Part shown: piece by piece, positions 1 through 8,488 of the stretch
How positions within the stretch are numbered: the first letter of the stretch is position 1
Layout of the letters: each line of letters begins with the position of its first letter
Source: Desulfarculaceae bacterium
GTDB taxonomy: Bacteria > Desulfobacterota > Desulfarculia > Desulfarculales > Desulfarculaceae
Assembly: GCA_027067385.1 (NCBI GenBank)
Contig: JAMOVV010000108.1
Coordinates: forward strand, 1-35,954
DNA length: 35,954 nucleotides
Direction: 5' to 3'
Made by a program: the position numbers and the translations under genes
Notes under the pieces: model-generated
Seen by the model: only the letters and a program-made list of their open reading frames with translations
Databases searched by the model: none
What the model was told of the DNA's origin: nothing

Positions 1-182
1 AGGTGGCAAGAAAAGAATTGCACATATGGTGGTGTGGGGGAAAAAAGTTGCGACGATGGGGCGGGGGAGGCGTTTTGCCATGGGTGCAGGGCATAACACC
101 CTAAAATAACTTGTGCACTCTGGGCCAACTTGTGCTCGGTGGTTGCGCGGGACCACAGGTAACCTTAGTGGGGAGGTTTGTT

Positions 183-800
183 TTGGCTATTGTCACCATC
201 AGTCGGCAGTACGGGGCGGGGGGGTTGACCCTGGGGCGTAGGGTGGCCCGGCGCCTGGGGTATGAATTCGTGGACCGGGCGCTTTTGGCCGAGGTGGCCA
301 AGCAGGCGGGGGTATCGCTCAAGACGGTGGAGGCGGTGGAGAGCGAGGCGGGGGACCGTCTTTTGCGCCTGGTGTCGTCGTTGGTTTCGTCGGATTTCGT
401 GGAGCGTCATGTTGGCGAGGAGAAGCTTGATTTTGACGAGAAGAAGTTCGTGAAGTTTGTTTCGCGGGCGATAAACGAGATAGCCGACCGGGGCCGGGCG
501 GTGATTGTGGGCCGGGGCGGCCAGTTTATTTTAAAGGAGCGGGGTGACACGGTGCGGGTGCTGCTGGTGGCCGAGCGTTCCCGGCGGGTGTCGTTTATTA
601 AGGACAAGCTGGGGGTGAGCCAAGACGAGGCCGAGGCCATTGTGAGCCGGGAGGAGGATCGCCGGGCCCGGTTCCTGGGTAATTTCACCGATGGCCGTCC
701 GGACGATCCGTGTCATTATCACCTGGTGCTCAACACCGGGCTGATGGGTTTGGCTACGGCGGAGGAGCTGGTATACCAGTTGGCGTGTAGTTTCGATTAA
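183..800 (+). CDS. Cytidylate kinase-like family protein
   Basis: The 205-residue product opens with AIVTISRQYGAGG, the nucleotide-binding loop typical of the cytidylate kinase-like family (PF13189), and later has VGRGGQF, also typical of these small P-loop proteins. The family resembles CMP kinase, but most members have no proven substrate, so a phosphotransfer role is inference. An ATG at 111 is in frame but would add 24 residues unlike the family. I chose TTG at 183 because GGGGAGG lies 6 bases upstream (170-176) and the conserved domain begins at once. It stands alone ahead of the aldolase gene, 108 bp away. The 182 bp before it hold no gene I can see. Confidence 0.82.
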   Translation: MAIVTISRQYGAGGLTLGRRVARRLGYEFVDRALLAEVAKQAGVSLKTVEAVESEAGDRLLRLVSSLVSSDFVERHVGEEKLDFDEKKFVKFVSRAINEIADRGRAVIVGRGGQFILKERGDTVRVLLVAERSRRVSFIKDKLGVSQDEAEAIVSREEDRRARFLGNFTDGRPDDPCHYHLVLNTGLMGLATAEELVYQLACSFD

Positions 801-808
801 GGCAGCGG

Positions 809-838
809 TTCACTCCGGCGGTGCTATATGTATATAGT
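809..838 (+). promoter_or_regulatory. Candidate sigma-70 promoter of the aldolase gene
   Basis: TTCACT (809-814) and TATAGT (833-838) are separated by 18 bases in an AT-rich island of an otherwise GC-rich gap. The -10 lies in a small inverted repeat, CTATAT-GT-ATATAG (824-837), which could also be an operator. This rests on consensus matching only. Confidence 0.4.
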
Positions 839-908
839 AGTGGTGTTGGCCGGGGGGGTGCGGCCCGGCGTTGGAGGTAACTTTTCGCGGTCATAGAGAG
901 GAAGAAGC

Positions 909-2195
909 ATGTCCGCCAATTATTCATCGGATTTCATCAAGGCCTTGGAGATCGGTCGGCCGCCCAACGTGGCCCAACTTTTTCCCAACTCCAAGGCTCT
1001 TATTGTCAGCGGCAAGGTGATCGACCGGGCGCTGCGGTCCAAGGGTCAGGCGATGACCATCGCGGCCAACGGCCGCAACCGTTTCGTGATAGCCGGGGCC
1101 CTGGCCGCAGCCCAGCGGGCCAACGCGGCCATTATCCTGGAGATAGCCAAGAGCGAGGGTGGGGCCGAGGCCTACTGCGCCATCAATTATTGGAATCTGG
1201 CGATCTTGGCCGACCATTTGATGAACCAGATGGGCATCACGGTACCGGTGGCCATCCACGCGGACCACTACGGCATCAAGAGCGCGGAAGACGTGGCCAC
1301 GGCCAAGGAGGAGATACCCTCGATGTTCGACGCGGGTATCACCTCGCTGGCCATTGACGCCTCGCACCTGCCCGATGACGAGAACCTGCTGGCCTGCCTG
1401 GAGCTGAGTCCCTTTGTGCCGGGCTGGGCCGGGCTGGAGGCCGAGGTGGGTGAGATCAAGGGGGCCGAGGGTCTTTCCACGGCCGAGGAGGCGCTGTTTC
1501 TGATCCGCGGGTTAAACGCCCACGGCGTATTCCCCGACTGGATCGCTTTAAACAACGGCACCGCCCACGGCATCCAGAGCGCCGAGCAGGGCATCCAGGT
1601 GGAGCTCACCGCCGAGATTCACCGGGCCCTGGAGCCCTACCAGGTCTCAGGGGCGCAGCACGGCACCTCAGGTAATTCCTCGGACCGTCTGATGCGCATC
1701 GCGGCCGAGACCCACACCACCAAGGCCAACGTGGCCACCGCGCTGCAGATGATCTCGTGGGGGGTGAAGGTCAACGACTACGGCAACGCCGAGTTGGACG
1801 AGCAGGGCGAGTTCATCAAGGTGGTCGGGGCCGGGGTTACCGAAGAGGTGTGGGCGCAGATGCGGGCCTATGCCGCCGAGGCCGGTCTCTCCGGCGGGGG
1901 CTATAAGAAGCTCAACCTGCCGTTTGAGAACAAGCTGCTACGCCAGCCGGCCGCGGTGCGGGCGCGTATGGCCGCCGGGGTGGAGGAGTTTGTTTACGAT
2001 CTGCTCAGCCGGGTGATGAACGCGGTAGACACCGCGCCGCTGGCCTTGGAGGCCATCTTGGCGGCCGGGTCCTACGACCTGGGTCCCAAGGCCGAGCGCA
2101 TGGAAGACCCGGCCGAGTGGACCGAGGAGAAAATCCGGGCCAAGGCGGCGGCCATTGACAGCGACAAGGGTCCGTCCGGCGATTTCGACGACTAG
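909..2195 (+). CDS. Class II fructose-bisphosphate aldolase family protein
   Basis: The 428-residue protein has the class II, metal-dependent aldolase signature. H117-A-D119-H120 corresponds to the catalytic Asp and first metal His of the family, TAHG around H220 supplies a second ligand, and QHGTSG at H251 the third and the phosphate-binding glycines. It probably cleaves or forms fructose 1,6-bisphosphate in glycolysis and gluconeogenesis. At about 430 residues it is longer than the 360-residue E. coli enzyme, and the sequence is divergent, so a related ketose-bisphosphate substrate is possible. The ATG follows GAGGAAG. The C-terminus is acidic. A strong terminator follows 26 bp after the stop. 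Confidence 0.85.
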   Translation: MSANYSSDFIKALEIGRPPNVAQLFPNSKALIVSGKVIDRALRSKGQAMTIAANGRNRFVIAGALAAAQRANAAIILEIAKSEGGAEAYCAINYWNLAILADHLMNQMGITVPVAIHADHYGIKSAEDVATAKEEIPSMFDAGITSLAIDASHLPDDENLLACLELSPFVPGWAGLEAEVGEIKGAEGLSTAEEALFLIRGLNAHGVFPDWIALNNGTAHGIQSAEQGIQVELTAEIHRALEPYQVSGAQHGTSGNSSDRLMRIAAETHTTKANVATALQMISWGVKVNDYGNAELDEQGEFIKVVGAGVTEEVWAQMRAYAAEAGLSGGGYKKLNLPFENKLLRQPAAVRARMAAGVEEFVYDLLSRVMNAVDTAPLALEAILAAGSYDLGPKAERMEDPAEWTEEKIRAKAAAIDSDKGPSGDFDD

Positions 2196-2221
2196 GGTTT
2201 ATCTATAAGTAGTTAGGGTGT

Positions 2222-2256
2222 GCGTCCCGCCGGCTATCGGCGGGGCGCGTTTTATT
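2222..2256 (+). terminator. Rho-independent terminator after the aldolase gene
   Basis: An 11-bp stem GCGTCCCGCCG / CGGCGGGGCGC (2222-2232 and 2238-2248, one G-U pair) with loop GCTAT is followed by GTTTTATT. It serves the plus-strand aldolase transcript. The minus strand has no matching T tract for the converging glycosyltransferase gene. Confidence 0.85.
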
Positions 2257-3496
2257 GTGGCCTTGAGGCCCGCTGCCGCGCCCTGGCCAGGACCGGCTGG
2301 TAGGCCGCCAGCAGCTTGCGGCCTTCCACCTGCCAGTTGAGCTCCGCGCGGGCCTTGCGGCAGGCCCCGCGCATGTCGGCGCGCAGCTCGTCGTCGGTGA
2401 GCAGGCGCACGATGGGCTGGGCCATGCCCTCCGGCGTGGTGAAATCGCCGGTGAGCACGATGCCGTGTTGGCCGCCGAGTTGCTGCATGAAGGCCAGGTG
2501 ATGGGAGACAAAGGGCACTCCGGCGTTGGTGAACTCGAAGAACTTGTTGGGCGAGCAGAGCTGGGAGTTGAGGCAGGTGGGCAGGTAGGGGATCACCCCC
2601 ACGTCGGCCCCGGCGGTGAGCTCCAGGATGTCGTCGGACTCCACCCGGCCCAGGAAGCGCACCCGCCGGCCCCAGGGCAGGCTGGCGGCCAGGTGGGTCA
2701 TCTGTTCTTCGAACTCGCCGTAACCGATGAAGACCAGGTAGGCGTCGGGGGGGAAGAACTCCACCGCCCGGATGAGGTTAAGGATGTTTCGTTCGTGGCT
2801 GAACCAGCCCTGGAACAGGGCTATCTTGGCCCCGGGTTCCAGCCCGGCCCGCTGGCGCAGCATCTGGCGGCTGTGCCGGTCAAAGCCCTCCGGCGGCAGG
2901 TAGGGGGCGTTGAGCAGCACCAGGGGCCGCCGGTGGTACTTGGCCTCGTAATAATCGGCGATGAGGTCGTTGACCGTGATGAACAGGTCCAGCCGGTCCA
3001 TGGCCCGGCGCTCGTCTTTTTGCAGCCGGCGGCGCTGGTAGCCGGTGATGCCGTCTTCCTCGTAATAGATCTCGTGGGCGTCAAATACCAGGGGGGTCTC
3101 CCACTGTTGGGCCAGCTCCAGGCCGTGGCGCAGCAGGGCCAGGTCGTGCACGTGCACCACGTCGGCCGGGAACTGCCGGGCCCGCTGTAGCACAAAGCGG
3201 TCAAAGTGGTCGCCGCCCTCGACGACGCGGCGAAAGCGGTGAAAGAGGTTCCTGGCCCAGGCGGGGGGGCGGAAACCCTTCGGGGCCAGGGCCCGCACGC
3301 CGGCGACCACCGCGCTGCGGTCCTGGTAGAAGTAGCGGTGGATATCCACGCCGTCTTGTTGGTAGTGGCTTTCCCGCTCGCATTCAAAGCCCGAGAGCAG
3401 GGTTACCTTGTGGCCGGCCTCGACCAGGGTGCGGGCCTGTTGCGTCACCCGCCGGTCGATCATGTAGCAGTCGGGGCAGAGCATCAGGATGTGCAT
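2252..3496 (-). CDS. GT4-like glycosyltransferase
   Basis: This 414-residue protein begins MHILMLCPD, the glycine-poor first strand of a GT-B fold acceptor domain, and contains DAHEIYYEE in the first half. The C-terminal half carries the nucleotide-sugar-binding features of GT4 enzymes: KIALFQGWFSHERN, FIGYGEFEE, LTAGADVGVIPY and the SPNKFFEFTNAGVPFV region that holds the conserved Glu. It likely adds a sugar to a lipid-linked polysaccharide at the cytoplasmic face. A longer in-frame start near 3574 lies inside the previous gene. I chose ATG 3496-3494 because it overlaps the previous stop (TGATG), which indicates translational coupling. It is the last gene of the cluster. Confidence 0.85.
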   Translation of the reverse strand: MHILMLCPDCYMIDRRVTQQARTLVEAGHKVTLLSGFECERESHYQQDGVDIHRYFYQDRSAVVAGVRALAPKGFRPPAWARNLFHRFRRVVEGGDHFDRFVLQRARQFPADVVHVHDLALLRHGLELAQQWETPLVFDAHEIYYEEDGITGYQRRRLQKDERRAMDRLDLFITVNDLIADYYEAKYHRRPLVLLNAPYLPPEGFDRHSRQMLRQRAGLEPGAKIALFQGWFSHERNILNLIRAVEFFPPDAYLVFIGYGEFEEQMTHLAASLPWGRRVRFLGRVESDDILELTAGADVGVIPYLPTCLNSQLCSPNKFFEFTNAGVPFVSHHLAFMQQLGGQHGIVLTGDFTTPEGMAQPIVRLLTDDELRADMRGACRKARAELNWQVEGRKLLAAYQPVLARARQRASRPQ

Positions 3497-4797
3497 CAGT
3501 CGCTGGTCCTCTCTGGCGGCGCGGCGGCCAACCGGTCGTAGAGCCGGGCCAGGGAGCGGCTCACCACCTGGCACGAAAAGTGTTGACGGGCGTGGTCGCG
3601 GATGCGTTGCGGGTCGTAGGCGCCCAGGCGTCCGATCACCCGGAGCATGGCCTCGGCCAGGGCCCGGTGGTCGCCCACCGGCGCCAGCTCGCCGAGAAAG
3701 TCGTGGGTCACGATGTCCCGGGGGCCGCCGCAGTCGGTGGCCACCACCGGCCGGCCGCAGCTCATGGCCTCGATGAGCACGCAGCCAAAGGACTCGCTCT
3801 GGCTGGCCAGCACCAACAGGTCACAGCCGCGCATCAGCCGGGCCATGCCCGCCCGGTCCTGCAGTCCCACGTACTCCACGGCCGCCTCCTGGCCGCTTTC
3901 GGCAATGAGCCGGCGCAGGGTTGTTTCTCCCTGCCGGCCGTCGCCGGGGCCGGCGGTCATCACCAGGCGGGCCCCGGGCGCCCGGCGGCGCACCAGGCCC
4001 AGGGCGGCCAGCACCCCGGCCGGGTTCTTGTTGCGGTCGGCCCCCCCGGCGAAAAGGATTTTAGGGCGCAGGTGATCCGGCGCCGCCTCCCGGGGCGGCC
4101 GGAAGAGTTCCATGTCCACCAGGTTGGGAATCACCCGCATCTTGGCAGCCCCCCGGGGCGACAGGTAGCGGGACACGTCGCGCCGCTGGGCCTGGGACAC
4201 CGCGATGACGGCGCCGGCGTTTTGCAAGGCGTTCAAGGTACGCCGCCGCACCAGGGGGTTGCTGGTGAGATGAGAGAAGGGGCCGGTGTGCTCGGTGATC
4301 ACCAGGGGAGTCCCGTAGCGCCGGGCCACGGCCAGGCCGGCGTCGCCGTCGAGAAACCCGGTATGGGCGTGTACCAGCTCAAAGGCGAAGACTTGGCGCA
4401 CCCTCTCGACGCAGGTGGCCACCGCGGCCCGGTAGGACCAGCCGTAGGCCACCAGGCCCCGGTGCAGGCGGCAGGGGGGATAGAGCACCGGCACCCCCTG
4501 GAGCAGCCGCCAGGGCTCGGCGGCCAGGCGGCGGCGAAAAGACAGCTCCCAGGCCAGGGAGCCCAGCGGGTGGCGCAGGCCCGGGCCGAGGTAGCGCGGG
4601 CTCAGCACCCGGGCGTCGACGCCGGCCAGGCGGCGCAGGGCGGCCACCTGCTCCAGCACAAAGGGACCGCTGGCCGGCTGGCGGGGATGGGGGAACATGT
4701 GCGAGAGCACCAGCACCTTGCGCCCCGGCAGGGGATCGGGCTCCCGCCAGGGTTGCCAGGGCGGGGGAAACGGCTTAGCCGGTGCGCCGCGGCCCAC
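3496..4797 (-). CDS. GT4 family glycosyltransferase
   Basis: This is a 433-residue GT-B glycosyltransferase. KVLVLSHMFPHPRQPASGPF near residue 27 is a typical GT4 N-terminus, VHAHTGFLDG follows in the acceptor domain, KILFAGGADRNKN opens the donor domain, and ESFGCVLIEAMSCGRPVVA near residue 350 is the E-x7-E nucleotide-sugar motif. GTG is the likely start, 3 bases after the TGA of the ATPase gene. The next glycosyltransferase overlaps its stop by one base. The close packing with an ABC exporter implies work on an exported polysaccharide. The sugar specificity cannot be read from the sequence. Confidence 0.88.
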   Translation of the reverse strand: MGRGAPAKPFPPPWQPWREPDPLPGRKVLVLSHMFPHPRQPASGPFVLEQVAALRRLAGVDARVLSPRYLGPGLRHPLGSLAWELSFRRRLAAEPWRLLQGVPVLYPPCRLHRGLVAYGWSYRAAVATCVERVRQVFAFELVHAHTGFLDGDAGLAVARRYGTPLVITEHTGPFSHLTSNPLVRRRTLNALQNAGAVIAVSQAQRRDVSRYLSPRGAAKMRVIPNLVDMELFRPPREAAPDHLRPKILFAGGADRNKNPAGVLAALGLVRRRAPGARLVMTAGPGDGRQGETTLRRLIAESGQEAAVEYVGLQDRAGMARLMRGCDLLVLASQSESFGCVLIEAMSCGRPVVATDCGGPRDIVTHDFLGELAPVGDHRALAEAMLRVIGRLGAYDPQRIRDHARQHFSCQVVSRSLARLYDRLAAAPPERTSD

Positions 4798-4800
4798 GGC

Positions 4801-6087
4801 TCAGTCGCCGTCCCGCTCCGCCGGCCGGGGCGCGCTCCAGTCGCCGGCCAGGCGGAGGTAGCCGCGTACCTTGTCCGAGGCGAAGTCGCGGTAGTGGTCG
4901 TCGCCGCTTTGGGCCACCGGCAGGGCGTCGAAGTCCAGGACGCCGTCGACCCAGTCGATGGTGAGGTGGGTGTTGACCATGTGGTGCATGGCCAGGTCCA
5001 GGCGGTAGGGCCGGGGCATGAGGTGGGCCCGGACGCGCACCGAGACCTCCCACCAGCCGGGGGTCATGGCCAACAGCGGCCCGCCGGCGTCCAGGCTGGT
5101 GATGGTGGCCACCCGGTGGCCGTCGGCGGTGGATATGCCCACCTCCACCGCCGCGTCGTCGATGGGCTCCAGGACCTGGTAGAGCGCCGTCACCTGGAAG
5201 GGCTGGCCAAAGTGCACGCTGCCCAGCCGCCGGCCGTCCAAGTCCTGCAGGCGCACCTGCCGCAGCAGGGCCTGGCCGGTACCGTCGACCCGGGGGGCGT
5301 CGGCGGGGATCATCCCCTTGCCGTCGCCGGCGCGGGTGCAGGCCAGGTACTGGTTCACCACCTGGTCCACCGGGCCGTCGGCCACCAACCGGCCCTGGTC
5401 GATGAGCAGGGCGCGGGAGCACAACTGGCGCACCGCCGGCATGTTATGGCTTACGAAAAACACGGTGCGGCCGCCCCTGGCCACCTGGTTCATTTTGCCC
5501 AGGCACTTTTTCCGGAAGACCACGTCGCCCACGGCCAGCACCTCGTCCACCAGCAGTATCTCCGGCTCCAGGTGGGCGGCCACCGCAAAGCCCAGGCGAA
5601 GCTGCATGCCCGAGGAGTAGTGCTTCACCGGGGTGTCCAAAAAACGCTGCACCTCGGCAAACTCCACGATGGACTCGAAGCGCTCTTTGATCTCGCTGCG
5701 GGTCATGCCTAAGATGGCCCCGCTCATGAAGATGTTTTCGCGGCCGGTGAGCTCGGGGTGGAAGCCGGTGCCCACCTCCAACAGCGAGCCCACCCGCCCG
5801 ACCACCCGGGCCCGGCCCTCGGTGGGGCGGGTGATGCGGGCCATGAGCTTGAGCAGGGTGGACTTGCCGGCCCCGTTACGACCGATGACCCCCACCACCT
5901 CGCCCTGCTGCACCTCAAAAGAGACCCCGCGCAGGGCCCAGAACCAGGCTTGCTCCATCGCCGGTCGCCGCCGCCAGGGGTTAAGCGCCCAGCGCACCAG
6001 GTTTTCACGCAGGGTGGCGTAGGCCTGGTGTTGGCCGCCGAGCCGGTAGCGTTTGCCCAGATTTTGCGCCTCGATCACCGCGGCCAT
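4801..6087 (-). CDS. Polysaccharide ABC exporter ATP-binding protein, Wzt-like
   Basis: The 428-residue ATPase has a complete ABC domain in the first ~240 residues: Walker A GRNGAGKST, signature YSSGMQLRL, Walker B ILLVDEVLAVGD, and the H-loop FFVSHN. About 180 further residues form a beta-rich C-terminal extension (LGSVHFGQPFQVTALYQV and following), as in Wzt/TagH-type exporters, where this domain recognises the end-modified glycan. It powers export of O-antigen, capsule or teichoic-like glycan with the permease upstream. A GTG lies at 6090, but ATG 6087 is better placed: GAGG (6095-6092) lies 4 bases upstream and overlaps the permease stop. Confidence 0.92.
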   Translation of the reverse strand: MAAVIEAQNLGKRYRLGGQHQAYATLRENLVRWALNPWRRRPAMEQAWFWALRGVSFEVQQGEVVGVIGRNGAGKSTLLKLMARITRPTEGRARVVGRVGSLLEVGTGFHPELTGRENIFMSGAILGMTRSEIKERFESIVEFAEVQRFLDTPVKHYSSGMQLRLGFAVAAHLEPEILLVDEVLAVGDVVFRKKCLGKMNQVARGGRTVFFVSHNMPAVRQLCSRALLIDQGRLVADGPVDQVVNQYLACTRAGDGKGMIPADAPRVDGTGQALLRQVRLQDLDGRRLGSVHFGQPFQVTALYQVLEPIDDAAVEVGISTADGHRVATITSLDAGGPLLAMTPGWWEVSVRVRAHLMPRPYRLDLAMHHMVNTHLTIDWVDGVLDFDALPVAQSGDDHYRDFASDKVRGYLRLAGDWSAPRPAERDGD

Positions 6088-6093
6088 CACACC

Positions 6094-6948
6094 TCACACG
6101 ATATCGGCAAAGGAGTCCTCGATCTGCCAAAAGACCACGAACCCCAGCAGGAACAACAGGGTGGCGGTCACCAGGGAGATGAGCACGTCGCCCCAGGCGC
6201 AGGGCGCGCCCAAAAGCAGCCGCTGCGTCAGTTGGATCAGCCCGCTCATGGGGTTGAGGGCCGTAAGCCAGCGCAGCCCGGCCGGGATGACCGTGGCCGG
6301 GTAGATCACCGGGGTGAGGAACATCCACAGTTGCATGACAAAGGGCAGCACGAAGCGCAGGTCGCGGTACTTCACGGTGAGCCCGGCCAGCACCAGGCCG
6401 CAGCCGGCCGCCGCCGCCAGGATCATCAGCACCACCAGGGGCGTGAGCCAGGCCAAGGGCGAGGGGGCCACCCCCATCACCAGCATCATGGCCGCCAGCA
6501 CCCCCGCGGCCACCAGGAAGTCCAGCAGGGTGTAGCCCATGACGCTCAGCGGTATCACCGCCCGGGGGAAGTATACCCGGGTCATGAGCTGGGCCTCGCC
6601 CACCAGGCTGGCCGCCGCGCCGCTGACGGTGGAGGCGAAGAGCATCCAGGGCAGCAGGCCGCTTAGCACGAACACGGCGTAGGGCACCCCGGGCATGGCC
6701 AGGTGGCGCTGTACCCCCAGCAGGTTGCCGAAGAGCACGGTGAACAGCAAGGTGGCGATAAGCGGCTGCAGCACCGCCCACAGCACCCCCAACACCGTCT
6801 GCTTGTAGCGCACCCGTATGTGACGCTCGGCCAACAGCAGCAGCAGCCCGCGCTGGTCCCACAGCTCGCCCCAGCGCAGGGACAGCCAGCGGCCGGGCGG
6901 TTCGATGATCTGCAGGTGCGGGGTTGCTGCGGACTGCGGGCGTTTCAT
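6094..6948 (-). CDS. Polysaccharide ABC exporter permease, Wzm-like
   Basis: The 284-residue protein is an ABC-2 type permease: a cytoplasmic N-terminus with RHIRVRYKQTVLGVLWAVLQP, a hallmark of the polysaccharide branch, followed by about six hydrophobic segments and LRWLTALNPMSGLIQLTQ near the end. It forms the membrane channel for the ATPase whose start is 7 bases from its stop. ATG 6948 was preferred to TTG 6951 because GTGAGG lies a few bases upstream. It begins 73 bp after the small gene at 7022-7294 and may be co-transcribed with it. Confidence 0.9.
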   Translation of the reverse strand: MKRPQSAATPHLQIIEPPGRWLSLRWGELWDQRGLLLLLAERHIRVRYKQTVLGVLWAVLQPLIATLLFTVLFGNLLGVQRHLAMPGVPYAVFVLSGLLPWMLFASTVSGAAASLVGEAQLMTRVYFPRAVIPLSVMGYTLLDFLVAAGVLAAMMLVMGVAPSPLAWLTPLVVLMILAAAAGCGLVLAGLTVKYRDLRFVLPFVMQLWMFLTPVIYPATVIPAGLRWLTALNPMSGLIQLTQRLLLGAPCAWGDVLISLVTATLLFLLGFVVFWQIEDSFADIV

Positions 6949-7021
6949 CAAGCCTCACCGTTACGGGGTTCTCCAGCATAGCCACCGGCCGCCGGGGGCG
7001 TCAACCGCGCCGGCCGGCGGC

Positions 7022-7294
7022 CTAGGCCTCCGGCGTGTCATCCCGGGGATGGGTGTGGGCCATGACATAGCCCAGCTTAAAGGCGTGCTCCCGGGTGATA
7101 TCCAGGAGCAACCGGTGGGCCTGGGCCATGCGCCGCACCCGGCCGTCGCCGCCCTGGGCGGCCGCCTGCTCGGCCATGGCCTCCAGCCCCATCACCAGGT
7201 CGGCGTAGTTGGGGTCTTGCTCGATGAGCCGGGTGACATGCTCGGCCTCCCGCTCGTAGAGCTGGTGGGCCCGGGCCAGGATATCGTCGGTCAT
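7022..7294 (-). CDS. Small hypothetical alpha-helical protein
   Basis: This 90-residue charged product is rich in Glu, Arg, Ala and His, begins MTDDILARAHQLYEREAEHV, and looks wholly helical without membrane segments. I do not recognise the family. A longer frame extends upstream to 7609 but is a shadow inside the lipoprotein gene. I chose ATG 7294 because it forms a classic ATGA overlap with the lipoprotein stop. Coupled translation implies a role tied to the lipoprotein or the export cluster downstream, but nothing in the sequence states a function. Confidence 0.7.
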   Translation of the reverse strand: MTDDILARAHQLYEREAEHVTRLIEQDPNYADLVMGLEAMAEQAAAQGGDGRVRRMAQAHRLLLDITREHAFKLGYVMAHTHPRDDTPEA

Positions 7295-8289
7295 GGCCGC
7301 ACCTCCCGGCCACCCTTGATCAGCCGCGGCGGATTTTGGGCCAGGAACCGCGCCGGGGCCAGCTTGCCGCGGGCCAGGGCCAGGAAGTCGGCGGCCGGGG
7401 CGGCCAGCACCACCCGGGTGAGGGTGGGGATGGCGTAGGGGTCGTTTGGGGGCGTGGTGCGGCTCAAGAAGACCAGGCGCAGCCGGGCCACCCCGGGAGC
7501 GGGCAGCAACTCCTCGCCGCAGACCATGGCCAGGGGCACCCCGGCGCTCAGAGACACCCGGGCCAGCAGCGGGGTCTGGGCCAGGCCCTCCCAACTGGCC
7601 CCGCGCCAATCCAGGCGCAGGGTGAGGGTCTTGCCCTTTAGGGTAAAAGTCGGCCAGGCCATCTCGGCCCCCAGCCGCCGGGCCACCACCTGGTTGTCGC
7701 GGTGAAAGGCCAGGCAGCGCTTCACCAGCCGGTGGCCCAGGCCCAGGCGGGCCAGGCGCCGGCCCAGGAGCTCGCGGTACTTGTGCAGCACCACTGTCTC
7801 GTACACCGGGTTCAGGCTGGCCCGGCGGTTGAGCCGCTCCAACTGCGGCGCGGCCACCGTCTGCTGGCGGTCGCGGCGCTTTATCTCGCCGCCAGCCGGT
7901 ACGTGCCCCGGCGCGCTCACCAGGTAGCGCAGCTTAGTCTGGATCAGAAAAACCCGGTCCCTGGAGGCCAGTCCGGCGGTCTCGTTGACCACCGCCGGCC
8001 GCCACTTGAGATGCAGCTCGCCGGCGGCATCGGTGCGCCAGGGGCCCGGCTGGGCCGGCCGGCCGGCCACCGCCTGGATTTTCACCCGGGCCCCGGCCAC
8101 CGGGGCGTCGTGGCCGTCCATCACCCGCAAGACGATCACCTGCACCAGCCGGGGGGCCTTGGCCGGCGGCGGCGTGGCGGCCGCGGCGCAGCCGGCCAGG
8201 ATAACCAGGGCGGCCAGGGCGGCCATGACCACGGCCGGTACCGCGGGCCGGCCGCCGGAATACGACGAGTTAAACCATGACACCGGCAT
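7291..8289 (-). CDS. Predicted outer-membrane lipoprotein of unknown function
   Basis: The 332-residue protein has a signal peptide with hydrophobic core VVMAALAALVILAGC. The lipobox LAGC places the lipid-modified Cys near residue 34. After a Pro/Ala-rich linker comes a beta-rich region resembling carboxypeptidase-regulatory or Ig-like folds (VLRVMDGHDAPVAGARVKI), then a region with no recognised motif. ATG 8289 has AAGGA 5 bases upstream. The gene leads a minus-strand run into the polysaccharide exporter, so a cell-envelope role is plausible but unproven. Confidence 0.72.
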   Translation of the reverse strand: MPVSWFNSSYSGGRPAVPAVVMAALAALVILAGCAAAATPPPAKAPRLVQVIVLRVMDGHDAPVAGARVKIQAVAGRPAQPGPWRTDAAGELHLKWRPAVVNETAGLASRDRVFLIQTKLRYLVSAPGHVPAGGEIKRRDRQQTVAAPQLERLNRRASLNPVYETVVLHKYRELLGRRLARLGLGHRLVKRCLAFHRDNQVVARRLGAEMAWPTFTLKGKTLTLRLDWRGASWEGLAQTPLLARVSLSAGVPLAMVCGEELLPAPGVARLRLVFLSRTTPPNDPYAIPTLTRVVLAAPAADFLALARGKLAPARFLAQNPPRLIKGGREVRP

Positions 8290-8354
8290 GTGTCCTTTCC
8301 GCCCCGGATCTTGGCCGGCGGCGATGGGTGATACGCACTTTAGCGCTGCCTGAT

Positions 8355-8383
8355 ACTATTGCCCCGGCCGCCCCCGGCGTCAA
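8355..8383 (-). promoter_or_regulatory. Candidate promoter of the lipoprotein and export cluster
   Basis: On the minus strand TTGACG (8383-8378) and AATAGT (8360-8355) are 17 bases apart, about 65 bp before the lipoprotein start. It is back to back with the candidate promoter of the PpiD operon. Prediction by consensus only. Confidence 0.45.
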
Positions 8384-8405
8384 GCCCCGCCGGGCCCCGG
8401 CCAGA

Positions 8406-8434
8406 TTGACGAACCACCGGGCCCATGCTAACTT
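8406..8434 (+). promoter_or_regulatory. Candidate promoter of the PpiD-TrmO-TtcA operon
   Basis: TTGACG (8406-8411) is followed after 17 bases by TAACTT (8429-8434) preceded by TGC, an extended -10. It lies 55 bp before the PpiD start. The -10 is weak without the extension. Confidence 0.4.
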
Positions 8435-8488
8435 TGCGCCGTATCAAGGTAAGTAGCATAAATCCCAGGGCTGGGGAGGTCGGCCGAG

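Noticed and set aside
111-182. Upstream ATG start for the cytidylate-kinase-like gene
   Set aside because: No ribosome site, and the added 24 residues do not fit the family; TTG 183 has a strong site.
3580-5712. 710-codon plus-strand open frame
   Set aside because: It is antisense to two glycosyltransferases and the ABC ATPase, has Gly/His/Gln/Pro-rich shadow composition typical of GC-rich DNA, and has no domain.
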